Shown here piece after piece: positions 25,983 through 34,738 of a DNA stretch of 64,000 bases. The stretch spans positions 186,001 through 250,000 of the forward strand of contig NZ_JAFKOK010000002.1 of assembly GCF_017303295.1 (NCBI RefSeq), given 5' to 3'. Both the position numbers and the translations under genes were made by a program. Origin of the DNA: Rhodobacter sp. NTK016B. GTDB lineage: Bacteria > Pseudomonadota > Alphaproteobacteria > Rhodobacterales > Rhodobacteraceae. The first letter of the stretch is position 1; every line of letters starts with the position of its first letter. The notes under the pieces were generated by a model that saw only the letters and a list, made by a program, of their open reading frames with translations, had not been told where the DNA came from and did not search any database.

Positions 25983-26635
25983 GCGGCGCTCCGGTCGACT
26001 TCTATTTCGATCCCGTCTCGCCCTATTCCTATCTTGCCACGACGCAGATCGAGAAACTCGTCACCCGCCACGGACGCCGCGTGATCTGGCATCCTGTGCT
26101 GGTCGGCGTCACCGTGGTCAAGGTGATGGGGCTGAAACCCGTGCCCCTAACGCCGCTGAAATCCGACTATTCGCGCCGCGATCTTGCGCGGCAGGCCGAG
26201 ATTTTCGGCGTGCCACTGAACCGCCACGGGCTTAAGGGCGTGACCTCGGTCGCCGCGTGCCGGGCTTTCCTGTGGCTGACCGACCGCGATGCATCGATGG
26301 CCAAGGCCCTGATCACCCGGCTCTCGGCTCGGCTCTGGGTCGAGGGGATGGATCTGAGCGCCCCCGAAACGGTGGTGGCCGAGGCACAGGCGCTGGGGGC
26401 AGGCCCCGATGCGCTGCGGGACGCGCTGCAGGATCCGGCGCTCAAGCAGCGGCTCGATCAGGCGGTGCAGGACGCCATTGACCGCGGCGTGTTCGGGGTG
26501 CCGTTCTTCTTTGTCGACGGCCAGCCGCTCTGGGGCTGCGACCGGCTGTGGATGCTGGATTACTGGCTGACGCACGGCCAGTGGCCCGGCCCGGCCGCGC
26601 TGCCCTGGAACCCCACGCCCAATCCCAGCCCGTAG
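25979..26635 (+). CDS. 2-hydroxychromene-2-carboxylate isomerase family protein (DsbA-like fold)
   Basis: The 218-residue protein starts with the family motif FYFDPVSPYSYLA and ends with GVFGVPFFFVDGQPLWGCDR, the thioredoxin-fold cis-proline and substrate loop. HCCA isomerase uses glutathione in naphthalene breakdown, but the family also includes kappa-type glutathione transferases and unknown reactions. Co-translation with a CoA ligase hints at an acid or thioester substrate in the same pathway. The start at 25979 is fixed by the ATGA overlap. Confidence 0.85.
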   Translation: MSGAPVDFYFDPVSPYSYLATTQIEKLVTRHGRRVIWHPVLVGVTVVKVMGLKPVPLTPLKSDYSRRDLARQAEIFGVPLNRHGLKGVTSVAACRAFLWLTDRDASMAKALITRLSARLWVEGMDLSAPETVVAEAQALGAGPDALRDALQDPALKQRLDQAVQDAIDRGVFGVPFFFVDGQPLWGCDRLWMLDYWLTHGQWPGPAALPWNPTPNPSP

Positions 26636-26655
26636 CCAGCCTTGCGGCGCAGCCT

Positions 26656-27486
26656 CTAGTCCGCCCGCGCATACAGGCCATGGATCTGATGCGTCGGATC
26701 GGCCAGCGCGTCGCAGATGTCGAAATGGTGCCGGTCGGGCTCTTCCCAGATCGCCACCTCGGCCCCGAGACCGGTCCAGACCGAGCCCAGCAGCCGGTTC
26801 TGGCGCAAGAACTCGCCGCGTTCGCTGGCCCCCACCCAACAGAAGACGCGCAGCCCCTCGGGCGGGTGCAGCAGCGCCGGGCTTTCGCGCACAGCTTCCT
26901 CGGCATCCAGACGCAGGCTCTCGTTCATCTTCAGACGCAGGAAGGGCCGCAGGTCGCTCAGCCCGGAAATCGGCATCACCAGCTTCAGCCTGTCGCGCGT
27001 GGTCTCCGACAGCGCCGAGCCCTGCGCCGCGACCCGCGCGACCAGATGCCCGCCGGCGGAATGCCCGGCCAGCACGACAGGCCCGTCGATGCGCGCGGCG
27101 GCGGTGTCAATGGCCGCAGCGATTTCCCGACCGATATCGGTGATGCGGACCTCGGGGCACAGCGTATAGCCCGGCATCGCCACCGCATAGCCATGCGCCA
27201 GTGGACCGGCGGCCAGATGCGACCAATAGCTGTTGTCGAGCGTGTGCCAATAGCCGCCATGCACGAAGACGAACAGACCGCGCGGCGTGCCTTCGGGCAG
27301 GAACAGGTCGAACCGCTGGCGCGCGCCCTCACCATAGGGCTGGTCCAGCTCGGCCCGGCCCTGCGCGGACAGCGCGTCGCGGAACGCGGCAGCGGGCCCA
27401 ACCCAGGCTTCGGGCCAGCGGTCGCTGCGGTGGATATGCGACGCGTTGGAATAGGCGCTGTCCCAATCCTTGATCTTGTGAAACAC
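26656..27486 (-). CDS. Alpha/beta hydrolase (esterase / kynurenine-formamidase-like)
   Basis: With a GTG start at 27486 the protein is 276 residues, beginning MFHKIKDWDSAYSNASHI, which matches how this family begins. The oxyanion motif VFVHGGYW, the nucleophile elbow AGHSAGG and the C-terminal histidine in DRHHFDI form the hydrolase core. An upstream ATG at 27588 would run through the terminator hairpin at 27547-27580, so I reject it. It converges on the preceding CoA ligase/isomerase operon with 20 bases between stops. It probably hydrolyses a carboxylic ester or amide feeding one of the nearby pathways. Confidence 0.8.
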   Translation of the reverse strand: MFHKIKDWDSAYSNASHIHRSDRWPEAWVGPAAAFRDALSAQGRAELDQPYGEGARQRFDLFLPEGTPRGLFVFVHGGYWHTLDNSYWSHLAAGPLAHGYAVAMPGYTLCPEVRITDIGREIAAAIDTAAARIDGPVVLAGHSAGGHLVARVAAQGSALSETTRDRLKLVMPISGLSDLRPFLRLKMNESLRLDAEEAVRESPALLHPPEGLRVFCWVGASERGEFLRQNRLLGSVWTGLGAEVAIWEEPDRHHFDICDALADPTHQIHGLYARAD

Positions 27487-27546
27487 GCTCTCGGCTCCGC
27501 TTTGCGTGTCAGTGGCCTGCGACAATGTCGCCAGAAACGGGTGGGG

Positions 27547-27580
27547 AAAAGGGGCAGAACCCTGCGGCCCGCCCCCTTTT
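27547..27580 (-). terminator. Terminator of the TIGR04076-AKR-TRAP operon
   Basis: AAAAGGGGC at 27547-27555 pairs with GCCCCTTTT inside 27571-27580 (one bulged C), giving an A/T-flanked GC stem that ends in four T on either strand. It lies 22 bases downstream of the dctP stop at 27602, and is therefore suited to end the minus-strand TRAP operon. Transcription in the other direction could also be stopped. Confidence 0.75.
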
Positions 27581-27601
27581 GGTGTCATGACCTTTCGGTC
27601 G

Positions 27602-28642
27602 TCAGTTGCGCTCGACGCCCAGCTCTTCGGCGACAGCGTCCAGTTGCTCCTGATAGAAGGCGATGGCCGCTTCGGCATCGACGCCGCGTTCATTGGCATC
27701 GGCGATCCACTGGTCCCAGATCGGCGCAAGGCGCTCCTGCATCATTTCCAGATCCGTGCCCGACAGCTCGATCTGGGTCAGACCGCCCTCGACCAGCTCG
27801 CCAACCGCCGCCGCGTTCTGCGCCTGCCAGACCTCGGCGAACTGGCGGACCATCGTCTCACCCGACAGCGCGTCGATGGCGGCCTGATCCTCGGGGCTGA
27901 TCCGGTCCCAGGCGGCGTCGCTGATGACCAGGAACTGGCTGGACGCGGCGAAACCGCCGGGCACGGCCATCACCACCGGCATATGCTCGGCCATGTTGAA
28001 GTCGCGCACGGTGCTGTAGGTCTGGAACATGCCGTCGATGATCCCGCGCGAGATCTGGTCATAGGCTTCGGTCAGCGGCGACGAGATCGACACCATACCC
28101 AGCTCGGTCGCGATCCGCTCGACGGTGGAGCCGGGAACGCGGATGCGCAGACCGTCGAGATCCTCGACCGTTTCCACCCCGGCGCGGGTGAACAGCTGGT
28201 ACGAACCCGGCACCCACAGGCCCAGCAGATGCGTGCCCTCGTGCTCGTTCGCATCCATGAAGAACTGCTGGTAGGTGCGCCAGTTGGCGATCGAGTTGAC
28301 CTGTGCGTTTTCCGAGGTGAAGGGCAGCTCGACCATCTCGGTCAGCTTGAAGCGCTCGGGCGTGTAGCCGTGGACACCGAACGCGATATCGGCCACGCCG
28401 TTGCGCACCATATCGAAATGCGCGCCCGGCGCGCCCAGCGCGGGCAGGATCTGCAGCGAAACGCGGCCCTCGGTCGCGGCCTCGACCTCGGCGGCCCACG
28501 GCTCGATCATCTGGGTGATGATCGGATGGGTCGGCGGCAGCCAGTTGGAAAAGCGCAGCACGACATCCTCGGCCAGCGCGCCTGCGGCGCTGCTGAGCAA
28601 CGCCAGTCCCGAGACGGCGGCGAACAGGGTCTGTTTCATCAT
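27602..28642 (-). CDS. dctP: TRAP transporter solute-binding protein (DctP family), second system
   Basis: The 346-residue exported protein has a signal peptide ending SAAGALA, then EDVVLRFSNWLPPTHPIITQ and GRVSLQILPALG, DMVRNGVADIAFG, and the ligand-arginine region RIRVPGSTVERIA. It resembles the DctP at 2550 in layout but not closely in sequence, so it has a different ligand. It is the last gene of the operon, after dctM, which is a less common order. There are adjacent ATG codons at 28642 and 28639. Confidence 0.92.
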   Translation of the reverse strand: MMKQTLFAAVSGLALLSSAAGALAEDVVLRFSNWLPPTHPIITQMIEPWAAEVEAATEGRVSLQILPALGAPGAHFDMVRNGVADIAFGVHGYTPERFKLTEMVELPFTSENAQVNSIANWRTYQQFFMDANEHEGTHLLGLWVPGSYQLFTRAGVETVEDLDGLRIRVPGSTVERIATELGMVSISSPLTEAYDQISRGIIDGMFQTYSTVRDFNMAEHMPVVMAVPGGFAASSQFLVISDAAWDRISPEDQAAIDALSGETMVRQFAEVWQAQNAAAVGELVEGGLTQIELSGTDLEMMQERLAPIWDQWIADANERGVDAEAAIAFYQEQLDAVAEELGVERN

Positions 28643-28688
28643 GATTTTCTCTCCGTGTTGGTCTTTGTGTTGGTTTTGGTTGGTTGGC

Positions 28689-29978
28689 TCACATCATCCC
28701 GGGCAGCCACAGGGCCAGACCGGGAATGAGGATGAGGATCAGGATGCGGATCGCATCGGCGATGACGAAGGGGGTGACGCCCATGAACATCTTGCGCAGC
28801 GAGACCTTGGGCAGCACGCCCTGCAGAACGTAGATGTTCATCCCCACAGGCGGCGTGATCAGCGCGACCTCGACCAGCGTGACGACGAGGATGCCGAACC
28901 AGATCGGGTCGTAACCCAGATGCAGGATCAGCGGGAAGGTGATCGGGATCGTCAGCAGCAGCATCGACATGCTTTCCAGCACGCAGCCAAGGATCAGGTA
29001 CATCACCACGATCACCAGCATCATCGCCCAGGCCGGCAGATCGAGCCCGTTGACGAAGCTGTTGAGCGCGGCGGTGAAGCCCGCGACATTGATGAAATTG
29101 CCGAAGATCTGCGCGCCCACGAGGACGAAGAAGATCGACGCGCTCATGATCGCGGTCTGGCCCAGCGTCTCCAGCAGGATGCGCGGTGTCAGCTTGCGCC
29201 GCCACGCGGCGATCACCAGCGCGCCGACGGCGCCCACGCCCGCCGCCTCCGTCGGCGTGAAGACATTGCCGTAGATGCCGCCGATCACCAGCCCGAACAG
29301 CAGGATCACCGATCCGACCGAACGCAGCGCGACGATCCGCTCGCGCCATGAACTGCTCTCACCCGCCGGCCCCGCAGACGGATTGATGGCGGTGGTCACG
29401 ACGACCGCGCCGACATAAAGCACCGCGCCAAGAAGCCCGGGCAGGATGCCGGCGATGAACAGCTTGCCGATATCGCTCTGGGTCAGGATGCCGTAGACGA
29501 TCAGCACGACCGAGGGCGGGATCATGATCCCCAGTGTGCCCGCCGCCGCGATGGAGCCTGCAGCCAGCGAATCGTCGTAGCGGTAGCGCTTCATCGACGG
29601 ATAGGCGACCCGCCCCATCGTCGCCGAAGAGGCAAGGCTCGACCCGCAGACCGCCGCGAACATGCCGCCCGCGATAATGGTCGAGATCGCCAGCCCGCCG
29701 CGCCGGTGTCCGACGAAGCGATAAGCCAGATCGAACAATTCCCGCGAAATCTCGGCCCGGCTGATGAGATTGCCCATCAGCATGAACAGCGGGATCACCG
29801 ACATGTTGAAGTTATGGACGGTGCGATAGGCGGTATCGGCCGCCATATAACCCGCAGGCCCCCAGTCGACGATCCATGCGAAGCCCCCGACACCGATGGC
29901 CAGCATCGCCAGCGCGATCGGCACTTCGAGGAACAGCAGCAGGAACAATAGTGCCAGCGCGCAAAGCATGACGGTCAT
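28689..29978 (-). CDS. dctM: TRAP transporter large permease subunit (DctM family), second system
   Basis: The 429-residue permease has DctM landmarks: LLFLEVPIALAMLAIGVGGF, AAGTLGIMIPPSVVLIVYG, FTPTEAAGVGAVGALV and LITPPVGMNIYVLQG. ATG 29978 overlaps the dctQ stop by a single base (TGATG). It is homologous to the DctM at 681 along its length. Together with dctQ and dctP it makes a complete TRAP importer linked to an aldo/keto reductase. Confidence 0.92.
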   Translation of the reverse strand: MTVMLCALALLFLLLFLEVPIALAMLAIGVGGFAWIVDWGPAGYMAADTAYRTVHNFNMSVIPLFMLMGNLISRAEISRELFDLAYRFVGHRRGGLAISTIIAGGMFAAVCGSSLASSATMGRVAYPSMKRYRYDDSLAAGSIAAAGTLGIMIPPSVVLIVYGILTQSDIGKLFIAGILPGLLGAVLYVGAVVVTTAINPSAGPAGESSSWRERIVALRSVGSVILLFGLVIGGIYGNVFTPTEAAGVGAVGALVIAAWRRKLTPRILLETLGQTAIMSASIFFVLVGAQIFGNFINVAGFTAALNSFVNGLDLPAWAMMLVIVVMYLILGCVLESMSMLLLTIPITFPLILHLGYDPIWFGILVVTLVEVALITPPVGMNIYVLQGVLPKVSLRKMFMGVTPFVIADAIRILILILIPGLALWLPGMM

Positions 29979-30478
29979 CAGATTTCCCCCATGCCGTCGG
30001 CGGCTTCCTCGGTTTCGGGCGCCTTGCGGCTGACGATCGTGGCGAACGCCGAGACAAGGCACATCGCCGCCGCGAACCATGCGAAGGGGGCCAGCGGAAA
30101 GCCCGCGAAGATCGCCCGCGCGCCGCTCGCGCTCATCTGGTTGCCCAGCCGCAGCAGGTGCCACGCGAAAAAGACATAGACCGCGATGGCCACGCCCCGG
30201 CTGACCAGCGTGAACAGCAGGTCCACCCAGCGATAGCGGTCGGCCAGCACCCGAAACAGGGTCACGCGCACGTGCTCCTGTCTCAGCGTGACGACGGGCA
30301 GCGCCGCGAAGACCATCGCGCCCACCGCGATCTCGGTGATCTCATAGGCGCCCGGGATCGGCCGGTTCAGGCTGCGCAGGATCACGTCCGAGAACGACAC
30401 CCCCATCAGGAGGACGATGCACAAGGACGTCAGCACATAGAGCGGAAACAGCACTTTCGAGGCGATCGAATAGGCCAT
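29978..30478 (-). CDS. dctQ: TRAP transporter small permease subunit (DctQ family), second system
   Basis: The 166-residue protein has four hydrophobic segments and the DctQ pattern NRPIPGAYEITEIAVGAMVF followed by LRQEHVRVTLF. It lies between the aldo/keto reductase and dctM in one operon. The stop codon overlaps the dctM start by one base, so the subunits are translated together. Confidence 0.88.
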   Translation of the reverse strand: MAYSIASKVLFPLYVLTSLCIVLLMGVSFSDVILRSLNRPIPGAYEITEIAVGAMVFAALPVVTLRQEHVRVTLFRVLADRYRWVDLLFTLVSRGVAIAVYVFFAWHLLRLGNQMSASGARAIFAGFPLAPFAWFAAAMCLVSAFATIVSRKAPETEEAADGMGEI

Positions 30479-30512
30479 CAGCGGCCCTTTCCTGCAGGAG
30501 ATGTCTGGCCGG

Positions 30513-31586
30513 TCATGCCCCGTGAACCTTGTCCGCCGGATTGGTGTTGAGGTTGTATTTCATGATCTTGCCGTGACGCCCCTCGCGGTCGCCTTCCAGC
30601 CCGTAGACCGGCCCGTTCGGCCCCGCCGCCTGCGCCAGCACCGCGTCGATGGCCGCGCGATCCTCGGCATCAAGTGTGACGTTGAACACTTCCAGCGTCT
30701 GCGGCAGGTGGCGGGCATAGCGCGCGCCGACGATGGCACCGGCGACCTGCGGCTGGTCCAGCACCCAGCGCGTGGCAATCGACGACAGCGCCACGCCATG
30801 CTTGTCGCCCACCGCCTTGAGCGTTTGCAAAAGCTGCTGGAACAGGTCCCACGAGCCGAATTCGTCGATGATAAGGCGGTACTTGATCAGGCTGCGATTC
30901 TCGAAGGAAAAGCCCGGATCCTCCTTGCCCAGCCAGTTTTCGGTCAGGAAGCCGCCCGCCAGCGTACCGTAGCACAGGATCTGCACGTCGCGCCGCGCGC
31001 CCCATTCGGCAAAGGCCCCGGCCGGGCGCCGGTCCAGCAGCGAATACTGCACCTGCGCCGAAACCACATCGAAGCCCGCATCGATAAAGCGGTCCATGAC
31101 CGGCGCGTCCCAGTTGGTGGTGCCAAGATTGGCGATCTTGCCCTTGCTCTGGCACTCCTTGAGGACCTCGAGCTGCTCGACCGCGTTGCCCAGCCCCATG
31201 TCCCACCAAAAGAATTGCACCAGCGGAATGCGCTCGATCTGCAGGCGTTTCAGCGACCGGTCGACGATCGCTTCGATTTCGTCGGGGCGGATATCGGCCA
31301 GCCGCGACAGGTCGGGCACCAGCTTGGTATGGACGACGACGCGGTCAGCCATCTCGGCCCCCCGGCGGCGACGCACATCGGCGATGAAATGGCCGATCAT
31401 CTCTTCCACGCCGGTATAGATATCGGCGCAGTCAAAAGTGGTGATCCCGGCGTCGAGAAAGGCCTCCATATCGGCGATCGCGTCCTGCTGGCGCACTTCG
31501 CCATGGCCGCCGGCCAGCTGCCAGCCGCCCTTGATGACGCGGGACATCCGGTGGCCGGGGCGCAGATCTGCGGTTTCGACGGTCAT
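30513..31586 (-). CDS. Aldo/keto reductase family protein
   Basis: The 357-residue TIM-barrel protein has the aldo/keto reductase signatures: ITTFDCADIYTGVEEMIGH (catalytic Asp-Tyr), HTKLVPDL, a GLGNAVEQLEVLKECQSKGK region followed by LGTTNW, and the C-terminal cofactor segment AIVGARYARHLP. The usual catalytic Lys of HTKL is present. It would reduce or oxidise a carbonyl with NAD(P)H. The ATG at 31586 overlaps the stop of the TIGR04076-type gene by 4 bases, and the TRAP importer follows, so the substrate is probably imported by that system. Confidence 0.88.
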   Translation of the reverse strand: MTVETADLRPGHRMSRVIKGGWQLAGGHGEVRQQDAIADMEAFLDAGITTFDCADIYTGVEEMIGHFIADVRRRRGAEMADRVVVHTKLVPDLSRLADIRPDEIEAIVDRSLKRLQIERIPLVQFFWWDMGLGNAVEQLEVLKECQSKGKIANLGTTNWDAPVMDRFIDAGFDVVSAQVQYSLLDRRPAGAFAEWGARRDVQILCYGTLAGGFLTENWLGKEDPGFSFENRSLIKYRLIIDEFGSWDLFQQLLQTLKAVGDKHGVALSSIATRWVLDQPQVAGAIVGARYARHLPQTLEVFNVTLDAEDRAAIDAVLAQAAGPNGPVYGLEGDREGRHGKIMKYNLNTNPADKVHGA

Positions 31587-31954
31587 TTCTCTTCCTTCCA
31601 GTAGGGCGTGCCACGCTGATCGGGCAGACCGGTGGTCGCGGCATGCGAGAACCAGCGTCGGCCCTCGCGAACGATGCGCAGCCGCCCGCCGCAATGAGGG
31701 TCGGGGCAGGCCACTTCGGCATCGGTGGTCATCCAGTCATCGGCGTCGGTTTCGCGCTGCTTGGCGGCCAGCAGCGGCAGGACCGAGGCCAGCGCGAACA
31801 TCGAGATTTTCGTGTCTGCGTCGAACACCAGCGCCTCGCCGATCACGCGAAACGACTCGCCTTCGACATGGCGGCAGACGGGTGTGCGCCCCTCCAGAAC
31901 GGTTTCGACGCGCAGGTCATAGAGCCAGAAACCGCGCTCTTCCTTCTTCTCCAT
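31583..31954 (-). CDS. TIGR04076-family small protein
   Basis: The 123-residue protein resembles the uncharacterised TIGR04076 family: LYDLRVETVLEGRTPVCRHV, a central ISMFALASVLPLLAAKQRET and the late CPDP motif (VACPDPHCGGRLRIV). Cysteines in PVC and CPDPHC could bind metal. The family often neighbours aldo/keto reductases; no reaction is known to me. It is the first gene of the operon. ATG 31954 gives the family length; an upstream in-frame ATG at 32008 lies inside the regulator operator. Confidence 0.75.
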   Translation of the reverse strand: MEKKEERGFWLYDLRVETVLEGRTPVCRHVEGESFRVIGEALVFDADTKISMFALASVLPLLAAKQRETDADDWMTTDAEVACPDPHCGGRLRIVREGRRWFSHAATTGLPDQRGTPYWKEEK

Positions 31955-31994
31955 TCCGGGCCTTTCCGTGCTTGACCGAGTCGACTGTGATGTG

Positions 31995-32007
31995 TGATAT
32001 TTTATCA
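31995..32007. promoter_or_regulatory. Inverted repeat TGATATTTTATCA, probable GntR operator
   Basis: The 13-base repeat (arms TGATA and TATCA) lies in the 84-base space between the divergent TIGR04076-AKR-TRAP operon and the GntR gene. It sits in the most AT-rich part of that space, where promoters would be. Binding by the adjacent GntR protein is the simplest inference. Confidence 0.5.
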
Positions 32008-32038
32008 AAGATATGATTTGGAGCTGTCAAGAGCCAAC

Positions 32039-32686
32039 ATGAGCACCCCGATCATCGCCCGCATCGACCCGTTGAAATTGCGCGAAAATGTCTATTTCGC
32101 GCTCCGCGATGCCTTCACCCGTGGCGCCTTCGCGCCGGGCGATGTGCTGAGCCTTCGCACGCTGGCCGATCAGCTGGGTGTGTCGATGACCCCTGTGCGC
32201 GAAGCGGTGCGCCGACTCGTGGCCGAAGGCGCGCTGGTCGATACGCCGTCGCGCACGCTGATGGTGCCCGCCTTCGATGCCCGCCGGGCCGCCGATCTGA
32301 AAGCCGCGCGTCTGGCCTTAGAGAAGCTGGTGCTGGATCTGGCGATGACGCGCATGACCTCTGCGGATATCGACACGCTCGAAGAGATCCTGACGCGCCC
32401 AAAGACGGGCCCCGCCGCGCTGCCTGATCTGGTCGCCAATCACGATTTCCATCACAAGCTTTACGGCTTCAGTGAATCCGCGATCCTGCTGCCGATGATC
32501 GAGGCCCTGTGGCTGCAATATGGCGCCTATCTGAACCTGATCATCAACCGCCCCGCAGCCGGGCAGATCGACGAACACGCCCATCATCACGAGATCATCG
32601 CCGCCCTGCGCGCAGGGGACCGGGCCAAGGCCCATGCCGCGCTCGAGGACGACATCACCCGCTCGTTCCACTTCCTGCTGCCCTAG
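32039..32686 (+). CDS. GntR family transcriptional regulator (FadR/FCD subfamily)
   Basis: The 215-residue regulator has a GntR winged helix (LRENVYFALRDAFTRGAFAP, LADQLGVSMTPVREAVRRLV, EGALVDTP) and a C-terminal all-helical FCD domain with metal-type residues (NHDFH, HAHHHEII). FCD regulators generally sense small organic acids. It is divergent from the TRAP operon. An open frame from 31994 adds 15 residues, but those codons overlap the operator, so I use 32039. Confidence 0.9.
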   Translation: MSTPIIARIDPLKLRENVYFALRDAFTRGAFAPGDVLSLRTLADQLGVSMTPVREAVRRLVAEGALVDTPSRTLMVPAFDARRAADLKAARLALEKLVLDLAMTRMTSADIDTLEEILTRPKTGPAALPDLVANHDFHHKLYGFSESAILLPMIEALWLQYGAYLNLIINRPAAGQIDEHAHHHEIIAALRAGDRAKAHAALEDDITRSFHFLLP

Positions 32687-33014
32687 GCCCTCGCCTCACG
32701 CACGACGGGCTCTTGAGGCGCCCGCGCGGGGAAAGATCGGCCCGGTGCCGCCTTGGAAGGCCCCTGTCAGGACAAGATGCGTGCCCGTCCCGCAGCACCG
32801 CCATGCGGCGCATTGCTGTGAGATGCAGACAACAAGCGCCAAGAACCTGCGTCCCGACAGAGCAGAGACCGGCCATGCAATAATATTCAAGTTGGACTAC
32901 TTGTTGGGGCACTCCACACCAAGGTCGGTTGTGTTAACGGCGCCAAGCCGCACACCTCTGACGGTGTGCGGCGAGTTTGCTTGTGCTTCCGATCAAAAGA
33001 CCGGGGCGAGCGAG
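32687..33014. other. Intergenic stretch between gntR and yqiK
   Basis: These 328 bases contain no convincing gene on either strand; short open frames have no ribosome site or recognisable pattern. The only structured element is the hairpin at 32947-32972 listed separately. A run of AT-rich sequence at about 32875-32905 has no start downstream of it that I would call. Confidence 0.5.
32947..32972 (-). terminator. Strong hairpin downstream of yqiK
   Basis: GCCGCACACC at 32947-32956 pairs perfectly with GGTGTGCGGC at 32963-32972 around a 6-base loop. It starts about 43 bases after the flotillin-like gene stop at 33015. No T run follows on either strand, so termination would be weak or Rho-assisted. 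Confidence 0.45.
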
Positions 33015-34697
33015 TCAGTTTTCCGAACTGCTCGCCGCACCGTCTACTGGACGGACTTTGGCTGACTCAGAATTAGCCTTTGCCGGTACGTCCATCGCGT
33101 CGTTGACGACCCCCGAAAGCCCGTTCTCCAGACTGATGCCAAGCTCTTTCCCCAAAGCCTGCATCGCGGGCATTTGAAGCGCCATGCCAAGCACTGAATC
33201 GAGCGCCTGATTGACCGGGGTTCCCCCGTTTGACGCGGTATCTTTGCCCCCGGCGCCCCCTAGCCCCGTGACCTGATGGATCTTGATGGAATCGATCTTC
33301 TCAGCGGGTTTCACCATTTCTGCAATGATCGCAGGCATGGCTTCCAGCTGCGCAAGGCGCACCTTCATCGCGATGATCTCGGCGCTCAACTCGTTCTCCG
33401 AATTCGCGATCGCCTTCTGGCCTTCTGCCGTTGCCAGCAAGTCGGCTTTCTTGGCTTCGGCTCGGATCGTGATCGCGCTGGCGTCTGCCTGCGCTTCTTC
33501 CAGCTTGGCGGCGGCACGGTCGCTTGCGGCTTCCTTTTCCGCTTTTGCAGCCAAACGGATGGCCGTTGCCTGACGTTCCGCTTCTTTCTGCGCTTCGATC
33601 AACGCGATCTGTTTGGCGCGTTCCGCTTCTGCAACGGCCCGGGCGGTTTCGATCGCCTCCGAGGCTTTCTTGGCTTCTGCCCGGGCATTGTCAGCAGAGG
33701 CTCGGGCCTGACTTTCTTCCTCGGACTTGCGGGCCACGATGATCTGACGTTCCTGATCAGCGACCTCCAGTTCCCGTTCCTTGGCGATCTCTGCTTCGCG
33801 AATGGTGCGCTCACGCTCAATTTCTGCTGCGCGGACGGCCTTTTCACGCTCAATGCGTGCTTCGTTCTTGGCCCGGTCCGAGGCTTCCTGATTGCGCGCG
33901 ATCTGCGCCTCCTGCTGAGCCTGCAGGGTCTGGATTTCTTCGATCTGTTTGATCTCGGCCTGCTTTTTCTCGCGCTCGATCTGGTACTTGCGCTTTTCGG
34001 CTTCCATCTCGGACTGAGCGACGGACACATCCGCCTCGGCCGTGATCTCGGCCCGTTGCTTGCGAGAGGTTGCGATAACCGCCGCGAGTCTCTGCATGCC
34101 GACGGCATTGAACGCGTTGTTTTCGTCGAGCGATTCGAAGGGCGTCTGGTCCAGCGCAGTCAACGAGACAGCTTCCAGCTCCAAGCCGTTCTTCAGAAGG
34201 TCCTCGGAGATCGCGTTCTGCACCTCCTGGACAAAGCTGGCGCGGTTTTCGTGCAGTTCATCCATTGTCATCTGCGCGGCGACAGCCCGCAGACCATCGA
34301 CCAGCTTGCCCTCGATCATCTCGCGCAGTTGTTCGACGTGGAACGTCCGATCGCCCAGCGTTTGCGCCGCACGCGAAATACCATCTTCGGTGGCATTCAC
34401 CGACACATAGAACTCAACCCCGACATCAACGCGCATCCGATCCTTTGTGATCAAGGATTGTTCATTCACGCGCGACACTTCGAGGCGCAACGTCTTCATG
34501 TTGACCTTTGAAATTTCGTGCAGGAAGGGAACGACGATTGTCCCTCCGTCCATGATGACTTTGCGTCCGCCAGACCCGGTTTTCACCAAAGACGTCTCGC
34601 GCGTTGCGCGCTTGTAGAGACGCGCCATGATAAGACCGATAAAGACCAGAAGGGCAACGATGACCCCTGCGATCGTGAGGATTTCAACCAATTGCAT
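33015..34697 (-). CDS. yqiK: Flotillin/SPFH-domain membrane protein (YqiK-like)
   Basis: The product is 560 residues. An N-terminal membrane anchor (about 5-28, ILTIAGVIVALLVFIGLIMA) is followed by an SPFH domain (LVKTGSGGRKVIMDGGTIVV to about 200), then a long charged coiled coil rich in E, A, K and R (about 225-450), and a C-terminal tail with GGAGGKDTASNG. This is the YqiK/flotillin layout: oligomeric scaffold proteins of membrane microdomains. The gene lies 41 bases downstream of the NfeD-like yqiJ gene, the same pairing as E. coli yqiJ-yqiK, where the two proteins probably act together in membrane organisation. Confidence 0.88.
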   Translation of the reverse strand: MQLVEILTIAGVIVALLVFIGLIMARLYKRATRETSLVKTGSGGRKVIMDGGTIVVPFLHEISKVNMKTLRLEVSRVNEQSLITKDRMRVDVGVEFYVSVNATEDGISRAAQTLGDRTFHVEQLREMIEGKLVDGLRAVAAQMTMDELHENRASFVQEVQNAISEDLLKNGLELEAVSLTALDQTPFESLDENNAFNAVGMQRLAAVIATSRKQRAEITAEADVSVAQSEMEAEKRKYQIEREKKQAEIKQIEEIQTLQAQQEAQIARNQEASDRAKNEARIEREKAVRAAEIERERTIREAEIAKERELEVADQERQIIVARKSEEESQARASADNARAEAKKASEAIETARAVAEAERAKQIALIEAQKEAERQATAIRLAAKAEKEAASDRAAAKLEEAQADASAITIRAEAKKADLLATAEGQKAIANSENELSAEIIAMKVRLAQLEAMPAIIAEMVKPAEKIDSIKIHQVTGLGGAGGKDTASNGGTPVNQALDSVLGMALQMPAMQALGKELGISLENGLSGVVNDAMDVPAKANSESAKVRPVDGAASSSEN

Positions 34698-34738
34698 TTA
34701 ATACTCCTTGGGTTTTGAAAACTCGTTTGGGGGGCCGT

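Noticed and set aside
27487-27588. Longer N terminus for the alpha/beta hydrolase from ATG 27588
   Set aside because: It would translate through the terminator hairpin at 27547-27580, and the added residues do not resemble the family.
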